From Brucella rhizosphaerae (GTDB taxonomy: Bacteria; Pseudomonadota; Alphaproteobacteria; Rhizobiales; Rhizobiaceae), in NCBI RefSeq assembly GCF_002252475.1, contig NZ_NNRK01000035.1, forward strand, positions 186,001-250,000: 64,000 nucleotides of DNA. Reading direction: 5' to 3'. Positions 34,848-43,200 of the stretch are shown here, piece by piece. The notes beneath the pieces were generated by a model. The model searched no databases. It worked only from the letters and a program-made list of their open reading frames with translations, and was not told where the DNA came from. The number at the start of each line of letters is the position of its first letter. The first letter of the stretch is position 1. The position numbers and the translations under genes are program-made.

Positions 34848-34912
34848 AAGAAAGCGCGGCCAAAGACTAGGGAGGAAATGCCCCGAAAGGCACCGACAGG
34901 ACAGCCTGTCTG
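34827..34912 (-). ncRNA. mmgR: Small RNA of the suhB/mmgR (alpha-r8) type
   Basis: On the - strand a TTGACG box (34942-34947) and a TAGCTT box (34919-34924), 17 bases apart, would start a transcript near 34912. The RNA contains an unpaired anti-Shine-Dalgarno stretch UUUCCUCCCUAG and ends in a perfect intrinsic terminator, GCCGCGCT/AGCGCGGC followed by UCUUUUU (34827-34860). Size, position next to an inositol-monophosphatase-family gene, the CCUCCCUAG segment and the GGCCGCGC terminator match my memory of the Rhizobiales suhB RNA, called mmgR in Sinorhizobium, an Hfq-linked regulator of carbon storage. The 5' end is predicted, not measured. Confidence 0.72.
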
Positions 34913-35054
34913 ACCTTTAAGCTACGCTGCAAAGCCTTATGCGTCAAGGAATTACGCGTAATTTTTGAGCTAAAAAACATGTGGCTCAAATTATAGGCAA
35001 TATTAGTACAGGTTGCATACGAATGCATCATCTTATGGAAACGGGAGATTGGGA

Positions 35055-35831
35055 TTGCTGATCGATAGGGCATTTTTTTCCGAAGTCGCTTCGGTGGCTG
35101 CAGCTGAAACCTTGCCGCGATTCCGCCAGTTCACGGCGATCGACAACAAATATACCACGGGCTTCGACCCGGTGACGGAAGCTGATCGCGCAGCAGAACG
35201 CGCGATTCGTGCTGTGATTGGACGTGAGTTTCCAGACCATGGCATTCTCGGGGAAGAATACGGCCCGGAAAACATTGATCGCAGTCATGTCTGGGTTATC
35301 GATCCGGTCGACGGCACACGTGCCTTCATATCGGGTCTGCCGGTATGGGGAACGCTTGTGGGCCTGACAGTCGATGGTGATGCCAAGGCTGGGATGATGT
35401 CACAGCCTTTTACGGGTGAGCTGTTCTACAGTGACGGTGACGGTTCTTATCTGGTGCGCGATGGTGGAGATCAACGTCGACTGACGGTGCGGTCTCAGGC
35501 CAAGCTTGAAGACGCAACCATGTTCACGACAACGCCTGCACTCTTCAAGGGTGATCTGCGCAACGGTTTTGATCGGCTGGAAAGTGCTGTGCGCCTGTCA
35601 CGCTATGGTGTCGACTGTTACGCCTTCGCCATGCTTGCGGGCGGTTTCGCGGATATCGTGGTGGAAGCTGGTCTCCAGCCGTATGACATCGTGGCACTGA
35701 TCCCGATCATCGAGCAGGCGGGTGGTATTGTAACGCAGCGCGATGGCGGCCCGGCAGAAAAGGGCGGCGATATTGTTGCCGCCGCTTCCCCTGCTTTGCA
35801 TCAGGCAGCACTTGAATTGCTAAATAGCTAA
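35055..35831 (+). CDS. hisN: Inositol-monophosphatase family protein, probable histidinol-phosphatase
   Basis: The 258-residue protein starts at the TTG at 35055, which has GGGAGA seven bases upstream; a TTG at 35013 would add 14 residues without a site. The motifs are GEEYG (first metal ligand), VWVIDPVDGTRAF (metal and phosphate site) and YGVDCYAFAMLAGGFADIV (third site). The IDPVDGTRAF form and overall sequence fit the HisN type that removes phosphate from histidinol phosphate. The SuhB inositol phosphatase is the alternative. It is divergent from the small RNA and converges on a hydrolase gene. Confidence 0.85.
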   Translation: MLIDRAFFSEVASVAAAETLPRFRQFTAIDNKYTTGFDPVTEADRAAERAIRAVIGREFPDHGILGEEYGPENIDRSHVWVIDPVDGTRAFISGLPVWGTLVGLTVDGDAKAGMMSQPFTGELFYSDGDGSYLVRDGGDQRRLTVRSQAKLEDATMFTTTPALFKGDLRNGFDRLESAVRLSRYGVDCYAFAMLAGGFADIVVEAGLQPYDIVALIPIIEQAGGIVTQRDGGPAEKGGDIVAAASPALHQAALELLNS

Positions 35832-35856
35832 ACAAAACCCATCCCGAAAAATGTCA

Positions 35857-35893
35857 AAGCATCTCGATCCGGTACAGCCGGATCGAGATGCTT
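35857..35893. terminator. Perfect 16-bp hairpin between hisN and the hydrolase gene
   Basis: AAGCATCTCGATCCGG (35857-35872) and CCGGATCGAGATGCTT (35878-35893) form an uninterrupted stem with a 5-base loop between the convergent stops at 35831 and 35893. On the - strand a TTTTT run follows within ten bases. It overlaps the hydrolase stop codon. Confidence 0.7.
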
Positions 35894-36888
35894 CAAGCCT
35901 GATCGGGATTAGCAGGTTCTGTGGTTTGCGCTGGCGCATCGATTTCCGAGGTTCCGGGGATGAAAGCATCGAAAGCCGCCAGAACCTGCTCCCGATAGAA
36001 ATCGGCTTCCTGCAACAATTCGTGGCGCCCGCCATCAACGACGACCAGTGATATATTGCGCGTGCTAGCAGCAAAGCGTTCAATCGCTGGTGTAGAAACG
36101 ACCTGATCAGCCCCAGCGGCGATTATAAGGACTGGTATCGCTGGCCCCTGATAAAAATCGGGCCGGTTGATGCGGGAAGCGGTTTCGAGTGCACCGGCAA
36201 GCCACCGCACTGTCGGCCCACCAAGTGCCAGATCAGGATTGTTACGGACAACTTCCATGTTGCGTGTGAAACGCGCTGCATCGCTGGTCAGCGGATTGTT
36301 TGCAAAAGGCCGGTCAATCATTTTGCGCCCTGCGGCAGCATACAGCCTGCCAAAGCCGAACCAGCGCAAGCCGGTTGTGATGCGGCGCATCTTGTCATCG
36401 CTTGATTGCGATCCTCCAAGCCCCATCAATGGCGCACAAAGCACCATGCGGGTAACGCGCGAGGCAAGTTTAGGCATTGATGAATAGGCAATCAGTGCCC
36501 CCGCAGAGTGGGCAAATACGTAGAAGGGAGAGGGGCAGTCAGGCAAGACAACATCTGTCAGAAACTGGTCGAGATCATTGGTGTAATCGCTGAAACGACC
36601 GACATAACCACGCAAGCGGTCCTTAAGCAGCCTGTGCGAGCCACCCTGTCCGCGCCAGTCGAGCGTGGCGACAGTGAAGCCGCGACTGGTAAGATCGGTT
36701 ATTGTCTCAAAATATTTCTCGATGAACTCGTTGCGACCTTGCAGCAGTATGATTGTGCCGCGTGATGGCTTGGTCTGTGACTTGACGAGCGCATAACGTA
36801 AGTGCTTGCCGTCTCTGGTTTCAAGCATGCCAGATTGCGTTCCCGGCGGTATGGGGTTCGCATCGGTCTCAAAAAGGAAATCTGGCAT
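35893..36888 (-). CDS. Alpha/beta hydrolase, lysophospholipase/monoglyceride lipase type
   Basis: The 331-residue cytosolic alpha/beta hydrolase (Hydrolase_4) has the oxyanion region LLQGRNEFIEKY, then DWRGQGGS, the nucleophile elbow FAHSAGALIA (Ser near residue 128), a lid of about 60 residues, and the terminal acid and histidine in AAGADQVVS and DGGRHELL. It resembles PldB-type lysophospholipases. The ATG at 36888 is the first residue of the conserved N-terminus. It is monocistronic, and its stop codon lies in the terminator hairpin. The lipid substrate is not determined. Confidence 0.88.
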   Translation of the reverse strand: MPDFLFETDANPIPPGTQSGMLETRDGKHLRYALVKSQTKPSRGTIILLQGRNEFIEKYFETITDLTSRGFTVATLDWRGQGGSHRLLKDRLRGYVGRFSDYTNDLDQFLTDVVLPDCPSPFYVFAHSAGALIAYSSMPKLASRVTRMVLCAPLMGLGGSQSSDDKMRRITTGLRWFGFGRLYAAAGRKMIDRPFANNPLTSDAARFTRNMEVVRNNPDLALGGPTVRWLAGALETASRINRPDFYQGPAIPVLIIAAGADQVVSTPAIERFAASTRNISLVVVDGGRHELLQEADFYREQVLAAFDAFIPGTSEIDAPAQTTEPANPDQA

Positions 36889-36942
36889 TCAAACTGTTGT
36901 CCCAGGTTAAATTCTACACAGTCATATAATGGGATAAAGGAT

Positions 36943-36982
36943 GATAAAAAGTAACCGGAAGTTTGCGAGCAAACTTCCGGTT
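36943..36982 (-). terminator. Rho-independent terminator of the small secreted protein gene
   Basis: A 13-bp perfect stem (AACCGGAAGTTTG at 36953-36965 and CAAACTTCCGGTT at 36970-36982) with loop CGAG is followed on the - strand by ACTTTTTATC. It serves the gene ending at 37040. Confidence 0.85.
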
Positions 36983-37039
36983 CAGGAAACAACCTGTGCA
37001 AGGGACGTCACACGGGTTGATCTGTTGGTGCTGGCTGAA

Positions 37040-37477
37040 CTACCAGCCTCGCCCGGCACGACGCTCATCGATGATGCGTCCGCTGAAAGCGTCCACGACC
37101 ACGATCACACGACGACCATTCGGACGGGTGGCCCTCACGAAGTAGGTGCCGCGATCACGGCGGATATCGCCAACATCGTAACCACGGCGTTGCAGCGAAC
37201 GAGCGACCTGACGCGGTCCGAGTGTGTCGCGGCGGCCATAATCATCACCCCAGCCTTGTCCTGGGCCGGGTCCCCGGCCAGGTCCACGATCATGCCCGCG
37301 ATCTGGGCCATCCCAGCCTGGGCGTGGACCACCGCGCGGCGGCATCGGCGGGCGATAGCCGTCATCGTCGTAATACTGAACCTGAACACGCAGCCCATTA
37401 TCGGCTGCATGGGATGTGGTCGCGATCCCGGTGGCGACGGTGGCAAGTGCGGCAAAAGCAAGAAAAGCTTTTTTCAT
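37040..37477 (-). CDS. Small exported Gly/Pro/Arg-rich protein with a PepSY-like C-terminus
   Basis: The protein has 145 residues from the ATG at 37477 (AAAGGA nine bases upstream); the frame to 37516 adds residues before the signal peptide. The signal peptide ends SHAAD. The middle (about residues 35-85) is low complexity, rich in Gly, Pro, Arg and Asp. The C-terminal 60 residues (ARSLQRRGYDVGDIRRDRGTYFVRA, core RRGYDVGDIRR) resemble the PepSY-type domain of small periplasmic proteins. Function unknown. It is a single gene with its own terminator and an upstream region with strong stem-loops. Confidence 0.75.
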   Translation of the reverse strand: MKKAFLAFAALATVATGIATTSHAADNGLRVQVQYYDDDGYRPPMPPRGGPRPGWDGPDRGHDRGPGRGPGPGQGWGDDYGRRDTLGPRQVARSLQRRGYDVGDIRRDRGTYFVRATRPNGRRVIVVVDAFSGRIIDERRAGRGW

Positions 37478-37537
37478 AACCGTAATCCTTTGATGAACCC
37501 GCTTCTCAGCAGGCATAGTGGGACATCAGAGCGCCGT

Positions 37538-37630
37538 GCGTCCTTCCAGGCGCACAAAGGACGCTTTGATGTTTGAAACTACACATCGAGCTTCCCAGAA
37601 ATCGATTGTGATTTCTGGGCCTATGTGTAG
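37538..37630 (-). other. Structured leader region upstream of the small exported protein gene
   Basis: A two-tier stem-loop combines CTACACAT (37579-37586) with ATGTGTAG (37623-37630) around CCCAGAAATC (37594-37603) with GATTTCTGGG (37610-37619). A second hairpin, GCGTCCTT with AAGGACGC (about 37538-37563), lies between it and the start codon at 37477. If transcribed on the - strand these would lie in the 5' leader. Together with the promoter region this accounts for most of the 474-base gap to the next gene. Confidence 0.45.
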
Positions 37631-37814
37631 CCCCAAGCACCTGAACGCTCGCCGAAGATGATGTTCATTTTGGGTTCATTGCACAGCGAATCCCCCAATT
37701 TGCGGGTCCCAAACGATCAGGAGTTGTTACGGCAGGTGATAAGCCGTGTAACTATATTCTCTTGTTACACGAGCAAGGCTGGCGGTGTTTTCTGAAAAGC
37801 ACTTTCAAACCGGC

Positions 37815-37843
37815 CTTGAAATGAAAAACCAGCATTCCCAAAT
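37815..37843 (+). promoter_or_regulatory. Probable heat-shock sigma (RpoH) promoter of the Hsp20 gene
   Basis: A -35 box CTTGAAA (37815-37821) and a -10 box CCCAAAT (37837-37843) match the alphaproteobacterial RpoH pattern (CTTG, about 17-18 bases, CYTATNT) with two deviations in the -10. Transcription would begin near 37850, about 100 bases before the Hsp20 start. Confidence 0.6.
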
Positions 37844-37849
37844 GAGTTT

Positions 37850-37951
37850 TGCGGTCGCCGAATACGGGGCCGCCGGCATGAAGAATTCGCCAGAATGGGA
37901 GTTCTGCCGCCAGTATAATGCATTCTTGTCGCTCTTAAGGAGGGCTTACAT
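37850..37951 (+). promoter_or_regulatory. Probable ROSE-type RNA thermometer in the Hsp20 leader
   Basis: The last part of the leader places TTGTCGCTCTT immediately before AAGGAGG, so the ribosome-binding site is paired with an upstream CUCUU containing one bulged G. This is the design of rhizobial ROSE elements, in which a short U-rich GCU motif masks the site at low temperature. Further stem-loops fit at 37853-37880 and 37880-37905. The leader length of about 100 bases is also typical. Confidence 0.6.
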
Positions 37952-38428
37952 ATGCGTCACGTTGATTTTTCCCCGCTCTATCGTTCCACCGTTGGTTTCG
38001 ACCGCCTCTTCTCCTCAATGCTTGATACACTTGCATCGCCGGAAGGGTCGCAATCCTCTTATCCGCCATACAATATCGAGCGGACCGGTGAGAACGCCTA
38101 TCGCATCACCATGGCCGTTGCAGGTTTTTCAGAAAGCGAAATCGAGATCGAGGCCCACCGCAATCAGTTGACTGTCAAGGGCCAGAAGGCCGAAGACGGC
38201 GCTTCGGAAGCCGGTGAAGTGCTTTATCGCGGCATTGCTTCGCGCGCTTTTGAGCGTCGCTTCCAGCTTGCTGATTTTGTCGAAGTTGCCGGTGCGAGCC
38301 TTAAAAATGGCTTGCTCCATATCGATCTCAAGCGCGAAATCCCTGAACAGATGAAGCCGCGCAAGATTGAAGTAACCCAGGCATCGACGGCTGATGCCCA
38401 GCAGATCGAGGCGAAGACCGCCCACTAA
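37952..38428 (+). CDS. Small heat shock protein, Hsp20/IbpA family
   Basis: The 158-residue protein starts MRHVDFSPLYRSTVGFDRLF, the usual IbpA-type N-terminus, followed by an alpha-crystallin domain (about residues 38-130). Within that domain are YRITMAVAGFSESEIEI, the strand FERRFQLADFVEVAGASLKNGLLHIDL, and the C-terminal IPEQMKPRKIEV with the I-x-V type motif. It is an ATP-independent chaperone that holds unfolded proteins. GGAGGG lies just before the ATG and is probably masked by the upstream thermometer. It is followed by a strong terminator. Confidence 0.95.
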   Translation: MRHVDFSPLYRSTVGFDRLFSSMLDTLASPEGSQSSYPPYNIERTGENAYRITMAVAGFSESEIEIEAHRNQLTVKGQKAEDGASEAGEVLYRGIASRAFERRFQLADFVEVAGASLKNGLLHIDLKREIPEQMKPRKIEVTQASTADAQQIEAKTAH

Positions 38429-38450
38429 CTGCTGAGAGATGTGTAAAAAG

Positions 38451-38479
38451 AAAGCGGCGCATTCAGCGCCGCTTTTGTT
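38451..38479. terminator. Bidirectional terminator after the Hsp20 gene
   Basis: AAGCGGCGC (38451-38459) pairs with GCGCCGCTT (38465-38473), followed by TTGTTT on the + strand and TTCTTTTTAC on the - strand. It serves hsp20 and probably the convergent threonine aldolase gene. Confidence 0.85.
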
Positions 38480-38480
38480 T

Positions 38481-38540
38481 GAGAGCGTCTTTACGCATTT
38501 TCCTGCGCAAAACCAGCTCACGCTTTATGCCGAAAATCCT
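38481..38540. repeat. Dispersed repeat, partial copy, next to the threonine aldolase stop
   Basis: The sequence reads GAGAGCGTCTTTACGCATTT, then CCTGCGCAAAACC and later GCCGAAAATCC. It shares the blocks TTACGCA, GCAAAACC and GAAAT/GAAAAT with the longer copies at 48087-48186 and 56103-56202. Confidence 0.5.
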
Positions 38541-39589
38541 TAAGCGATCAGCTTGCCGAACTGGTCGACTTCTTCCTCAGTATTGGCAAAGCTTGTCACG
38601 AAGCGTGCGAAAATTTCGCCTTCGCTGATACGATTGACTTCGGAATGCGGCGGGTTCCAGTCGTAGAAGATTGCGCCAGCGTCGCGCAGGCGGTCATAGA
38701 CAGACTGCTTCATGATAGCGAAAACCTCGTTGGCTTCTGGCTTCCATGCAAGCCGCATCTGGCTCGACGCATCAATATAGCGGGCGAGACGTGCCGAAAG
38801 CGCATTGGAGTGTTTCGCCAGATCAATCCAGAGATCATCTGCGAGATAAGCATCGAACTGAGCTGCGATGAAACGTGTTTTCGAAAAAAGCTGTGCCGCA
38901 CGCTTGCGAATGAAGGGCAGGTCCTTGGCGCGGGCGGGGTCCATGAAGACGAGCGCTTCTGCACACCAGCAACCATTCTTGGTGCCGCCAAAGGAGACGA
39001 TGTCGACACCCTGCTTCCACGTCATTTCTGCGGGCGTCATGTCGAGCGACACAAGCGCATTGGCAAAGCGTGCACCATCCATATGCAATGGCAGACCTGC
39101 ACCACGACAGATTTCCGAAATAGTCGAAATATGCTCCGGCTGATAAAGCGTACCAACTTCGGTTGCCTGTGTGATGCTGACAGCCATGGGCTGACCAGCA
39201 TGAACGAAAGCAGGATTGAAACGCTTGAGCTCGCGCTTGAGTAATTCAGGATCGATGCGGCCCATTGCACCATCAATCGGGTGCAGGCGTGCGCCACCTG
39301 TAAAATATTCGGGTGCACCGCATTCATCTTCGATCACGTGGGCTTCACGATGGACGAGCGAGACACCGCCCGGGCGGTTGACGCTTGCGAGTGCCAATGA
39401 GTTGGCCGCTGTGCCTGTGCCGACGAAGAAGACCGCCACTTCACGTTCGAAAAGCTCGTTGAAACGTTGTTCCACGCGCTTATCGATTTCGCTGGCACCA
39501 TAAGCCGCTGCAAAACCATTGGCGTGAAGTGAAAGACTTTCAGCGATTTTCGGGTGGGCGCCTGCCCAGTTGTCTGAAGCAAAATGCAC
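38540..39589 (-). CDS. Low-specificity threonine aldolase family protein
   Basis: The 349-residue PLP enzyme starts at GTG with GGAGA six bases upstream. The N-terminal FASDNWAGAHPK is the family's glycine-rich start, LHMDGARFANAL near residue 170 contains the Asp that contacts the cofactor, and SFGGTKNG near residue 203 carries the Schiff-base lysine. It splits threonine or allo-threonine into glycine and acetaldehyde. It is monocistronic and convergent with hsp20. Confidence 0.93.
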   Translation of the reverse strand: MHFASDNWAGAHPKIAESLSLHANGFAAAYGASEIDKRVEQRFNELFEREVAVFFVGTGTAANSLALASVNRPGGVSLVHREAHVIEDECGAPEYFTGGARLHPIDGAMGRIDPELLKRELKRFNPAFVHAGQPMAVSITQATEVGTLYQPEHISTISEICRGAGLPLHMDGARFANALVSLDMTPAEMTWKQGVDIVSFGGTKNGCWCAEALVFMDPARAKDLPFIRKRAAQLFSKTRFIAAQFDAYLADDLWIDLAKHSNALSARLARYIDASSQMRLAWKPEANEVFAIMKQSVYDRLRDAGAIFYDWNPPHSEVNRISEGEIFARFVTSFANTEEEVDQFGKLIA

Positions 39590-40290
39590 GTTGTTCTCCG
39601 CTGGCAGTATGACCTTATAGGAGAGGTCTATAACCGGACTCGGTTACAGGTGTAAGGCCTTCGGGTGTTAAAAAGCGCGTAGGCGCTGTGACTTTTTGGA
39701 GCTTCCAACAGCTGCCGTCAGCCGCGCCAAACTGACGCAACAGGCGGTAAACGCAATTAAATAATGAAATCATGAATGTCTGCGACACTTTATTACGCAA
39801 TAGGGTCGAAAAAATCATGTTTCCATCTTGTGAGCGAATTTGAATTCTGTCATACGTGATTAGGACAGTAATGCTGACTAATTCATCGTTGCTGTCCAAT
39901 TCATCACTGCGACTGATTGGGTTTCTGGTCAGAGTCTCCGAAAGTCGCAGAAAGAGAGTGCCGTGCGGATCGGGACAACCCGGCAACAGGCGGCATTCAT
40001 TTGAGGCAGGGGAGTTTGGTGCGCCATATGGCGGGCTGAGGTCGCTTGTCCGAGCCTGAAAGACTAAGGCGCCAAAACAATATTCCTCTCGATGGTTCAG
40101 CCGTCGGCCACGGAACGTCGTCCAACGCCTTTTCGATAAGGCTCCCACATATCTAAGTTTAAAGCGCATTCCGAAAAATGCGAAGCGGTTTTCGGATCAG
40201 ATGCGCGAGAAAATCAGTACGGAACGAATAGCCGTTCCGGTTCATTATCGTATCGCACGCAGGGTTGCGCGCTCACTGGAGGGAATGACG
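39590..40290. other. Long intergenic region upstream of gltB
   Basis: Seven hundred bases between the divergent threonine aldolase and gltB genes hold no gene I accept. The 184-codon frame at 39615-40169 on the - strand has no family resemblance and begins inside a repeat. The stretch contains the palindromic repeat at 40164-40206 and must carry the gltBD promoter and leader. A GGAGGG site at 40278 marks the gltB start. Confidence 0.5.
40164..40206. repeat. Nested palindromic repeat upstream of gltB
   Basis: GCGCAT (40164-40169) and ATGCGC (40201-40206) enclose CCGAAAA and TTTTCGG around the loop ATGCGAAGCGG. This is a common small Rhizobiales palindrome of the GCGC-ATTCCGAAAA type. Its presence argues against translating gltB from the ATG at 40201, which is part of the repeat. 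Confidence 0.65.
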
Positions 40291-43200
40291 ATGCCGCATT
40301 TGACGCCATCTGTATCGCATGTGGATTTACACAACGGTCAGAACGGAACGGTCAAAGCTGGTGCGACTAATTCCACCGCTGCGACCCGAAAAACGCGAAC
40401 TTCCGCGGGTACCCCGCCCGCCCAGGGGCTCTATGATCCCCGCAACGAGCGTGACGCCTGTGGCGTTGGCTTCATCGCGCATATGAAGGGCCAGAAGTCG
40501 CATCAGATCGTCGAGAACGGTCTTAAGATGCTTGAAAACCTCACCCATCGTGGTGCGGTTGGTGCCGACCCTTTGATGGGGGACGGTGCGGGCATACTTG
40601 TCCAGATTCCGGATCGCTTCTTTCGTGAAGAAATGGCGCGTCAGGGCATCGACCTGCCGCAGCCGGGCCATTATGCCGTAGGCTATCTCTTCATGCCGCG
40701 CGATGCTGAACTGCGCGCGCATATTGAGGAAATCGTCAAGGAGGTCATTGCTGCAGAAGGTCAGACCTTCATCGGTTTCCGCGAAGTGCCGGTTGATAAC
40801 GCTTCGCTGTCAAAGGCACCCGATATTGCCGCGACTGAGCCATTTCATGTTCAGGTTTTCATCGGCCGCAGCGCGACGATTGAATCGGATGATGATTTTG
40901 AACGTCGCCTGTTCGTGCTGCGCAAAGTCATTTCCAACCGCATTTATCAGGAAAACGACGGTGACGATCAGGGCTTCTACATCGTTTCGATGTCGGCGCG
41001 CACGGTTGTTTATAAGGGCATGTTCCTGGCCTATCAGGTCGGCAGCTATTATAACGACCTGAAAGACCCGCGTTTTGAAAGTGCTGTGGCGCTCGTTCAC
41101 CAGCGCTTCTCGACCAACACGTTCCCTTCATGGCGTCTGGCGCACCCATATCGCATGGTTGCGCATAACGGCGAAATCAACACGCTGCGCGGCAACGTCA
41201 ACTGGATGGCTGCGCGTCAGGCTTCGGTGGACTCGGAACTGTTCGGCAACGACATTTCCAAGCTTTGGCCGATCTCTTATGAAGGTCAGTCGGATACGGC
41301 TTGCTTCGACAATGCGCTCGAATTTCTGCATCAGGGCGGTTACAGCCTTGCGCATGCAATGATGATGCTGATCCCTGAAGCATGGTCGGGCAATAAGCTG
41401 ATGTCAGACGAACGCCGCGCGTTCTACGAATATCATGCAGCTCTCATGGAGCCATGGGATGGCCCTGCCGCTGTTGCTTTCACCGACGGTCGTCAGATTG
41501 GTGCTACGCTTGATCGGAACGGTCTGCGTCCGGCCCGTTATCTTGTGACGGATGATGACTTTGTCATTCTGGCTTCGGAAGCGGGTGTTCTGCCGGTCGA
41601 GGAAAAGAAGGTTGTCAAGAAGTGGCGTCTGCAGCCGGGCCGCATGCTGCTTATTGATATGGAAGAAGGCCGCATTGTCTCTGACGAGGAAATCAAGTCT
41701 CAGATTGCGCAGAAGCATCCTTACAAGCAGTGGCTTGCAAACACACAGCTCATTCTGGAAGACCTGAACCCGGTCGAACCACGTGCACTGCGCAAGGACG
41801 TGAGCCTGCTCGACCGTCAGCAGTCATTCGGCTACAGCCAGGAAGACACCAAGCTTCTGATGTCGCCTATGGCGACCACCGGTCAGGAAGCCATTGGTTC
41901 AATGGGTACGGACACGCCGATTTCGGCAATGTCTGACAAGTCGAAGCTGCTTTACACATACTTCAAGCAGAACTTCGCACAGGTTACGAACCCGCCAATT
42001 GATCCGATCCGCGAAGAGCTGGTGATGAGCCTTGTCTCGTTCATTGGCCCGCGCCCGAACATTTTTGATCTGGTTGGCACCTCGCGCCGCAAGCGTCTGG
42101 AAGTGCGTCAGCCTATCCTGACCAATGGTGATCTCGAAAAGATCCGCTCCATCGGTCATACGGAAGATCGCTTCGATACGAAGACGCTCGACATTACCTA
42201 TAACACAGGTGAAGGCGCGAGCGGTATGCATGGAGCCATTGAGCGTCTGTGCGACCGCGCGGAAGCGGCAGTACATGGCGGCTACAACATCGTTATCCTG
42301 TCGGATCGTCAGGTTGGTCCGGATCGCATTCCGATCCCGGCATTGCTTGCGACCGCTGCCGTTCACCATCACCTGATCCGCAAGGGTCTGCGTACGTCTG
42401 TTGGGCTGGTTGTTGAATCGGGCGAGCCGCGCGAAGTACACCACTTTGCTTGCCTTGCAGGCTATGGTGCGGAAGCGATCAACCCATATCTCGCTTTTGA
42501 TACGCTGCTCGACATGCATCGTCGCCGTGAATTTCCGCCGGAAGTCGATGAGTATGAAGTGGTTAAGCGCTACATCAAGTCGATCGGCAAGGGCATTCTC
42601 AAGGTCATGTCCAAGATGGGCATCTCGACCTACCAGTCCTATTGCGGTGCGCAGATTTTTGATGCTGTCGGCTTGCAGACACGCTTTGTCGATCAGTTCT
42701 TTTTCGGAACGGCAACGAGCATTGAAGGCGTTGGTCTGGAAGAAATCGCGGAAGAAACCGTGCGTCGTCATACCGATGCATTCGGTAACGACCCGGTTCT
42801 GCTGACCGCACTCGAAGTGGGTGGCGAATATGCCTACCGTATGCGCGGCGAAGCGCATCTCTGGTCGCCGGATGCCGTTGCAAAGCTCCAGCACGCCGTT
42901 CGCACGTCAAACCCGGATACATTTACCGAATATACGAGCATGCTCGACTCCAAGTCGGCGCAGGCAAAAACCATTCGTGGTCTGTTCGATATCCGCTTCG
43001 CCAAGGGACGTGATATCGAGCCAGTGTCGATTGACGAGGTTGAATCGGCTGCTGATATCGTCAAGCGCTTCTCGACGGGTGCCATGTCTTTCGGCTCGAT
43101 CTCGCGCGAAGCACACACCACACTTGCGCGTGCCATGAACAGCATTGGCGGCAAGTCCAACACGGGTGAGGGCGGTGAAGAGCCAGACCGTTTCTATCCG

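Noticed and set aside
39615..40169. A 184-codon frame on the - strand upstream of gltB
   Set aside because: It starts within a palindromic repeat, has no ribosome site and its translation resembles no known protein or plausible fold.
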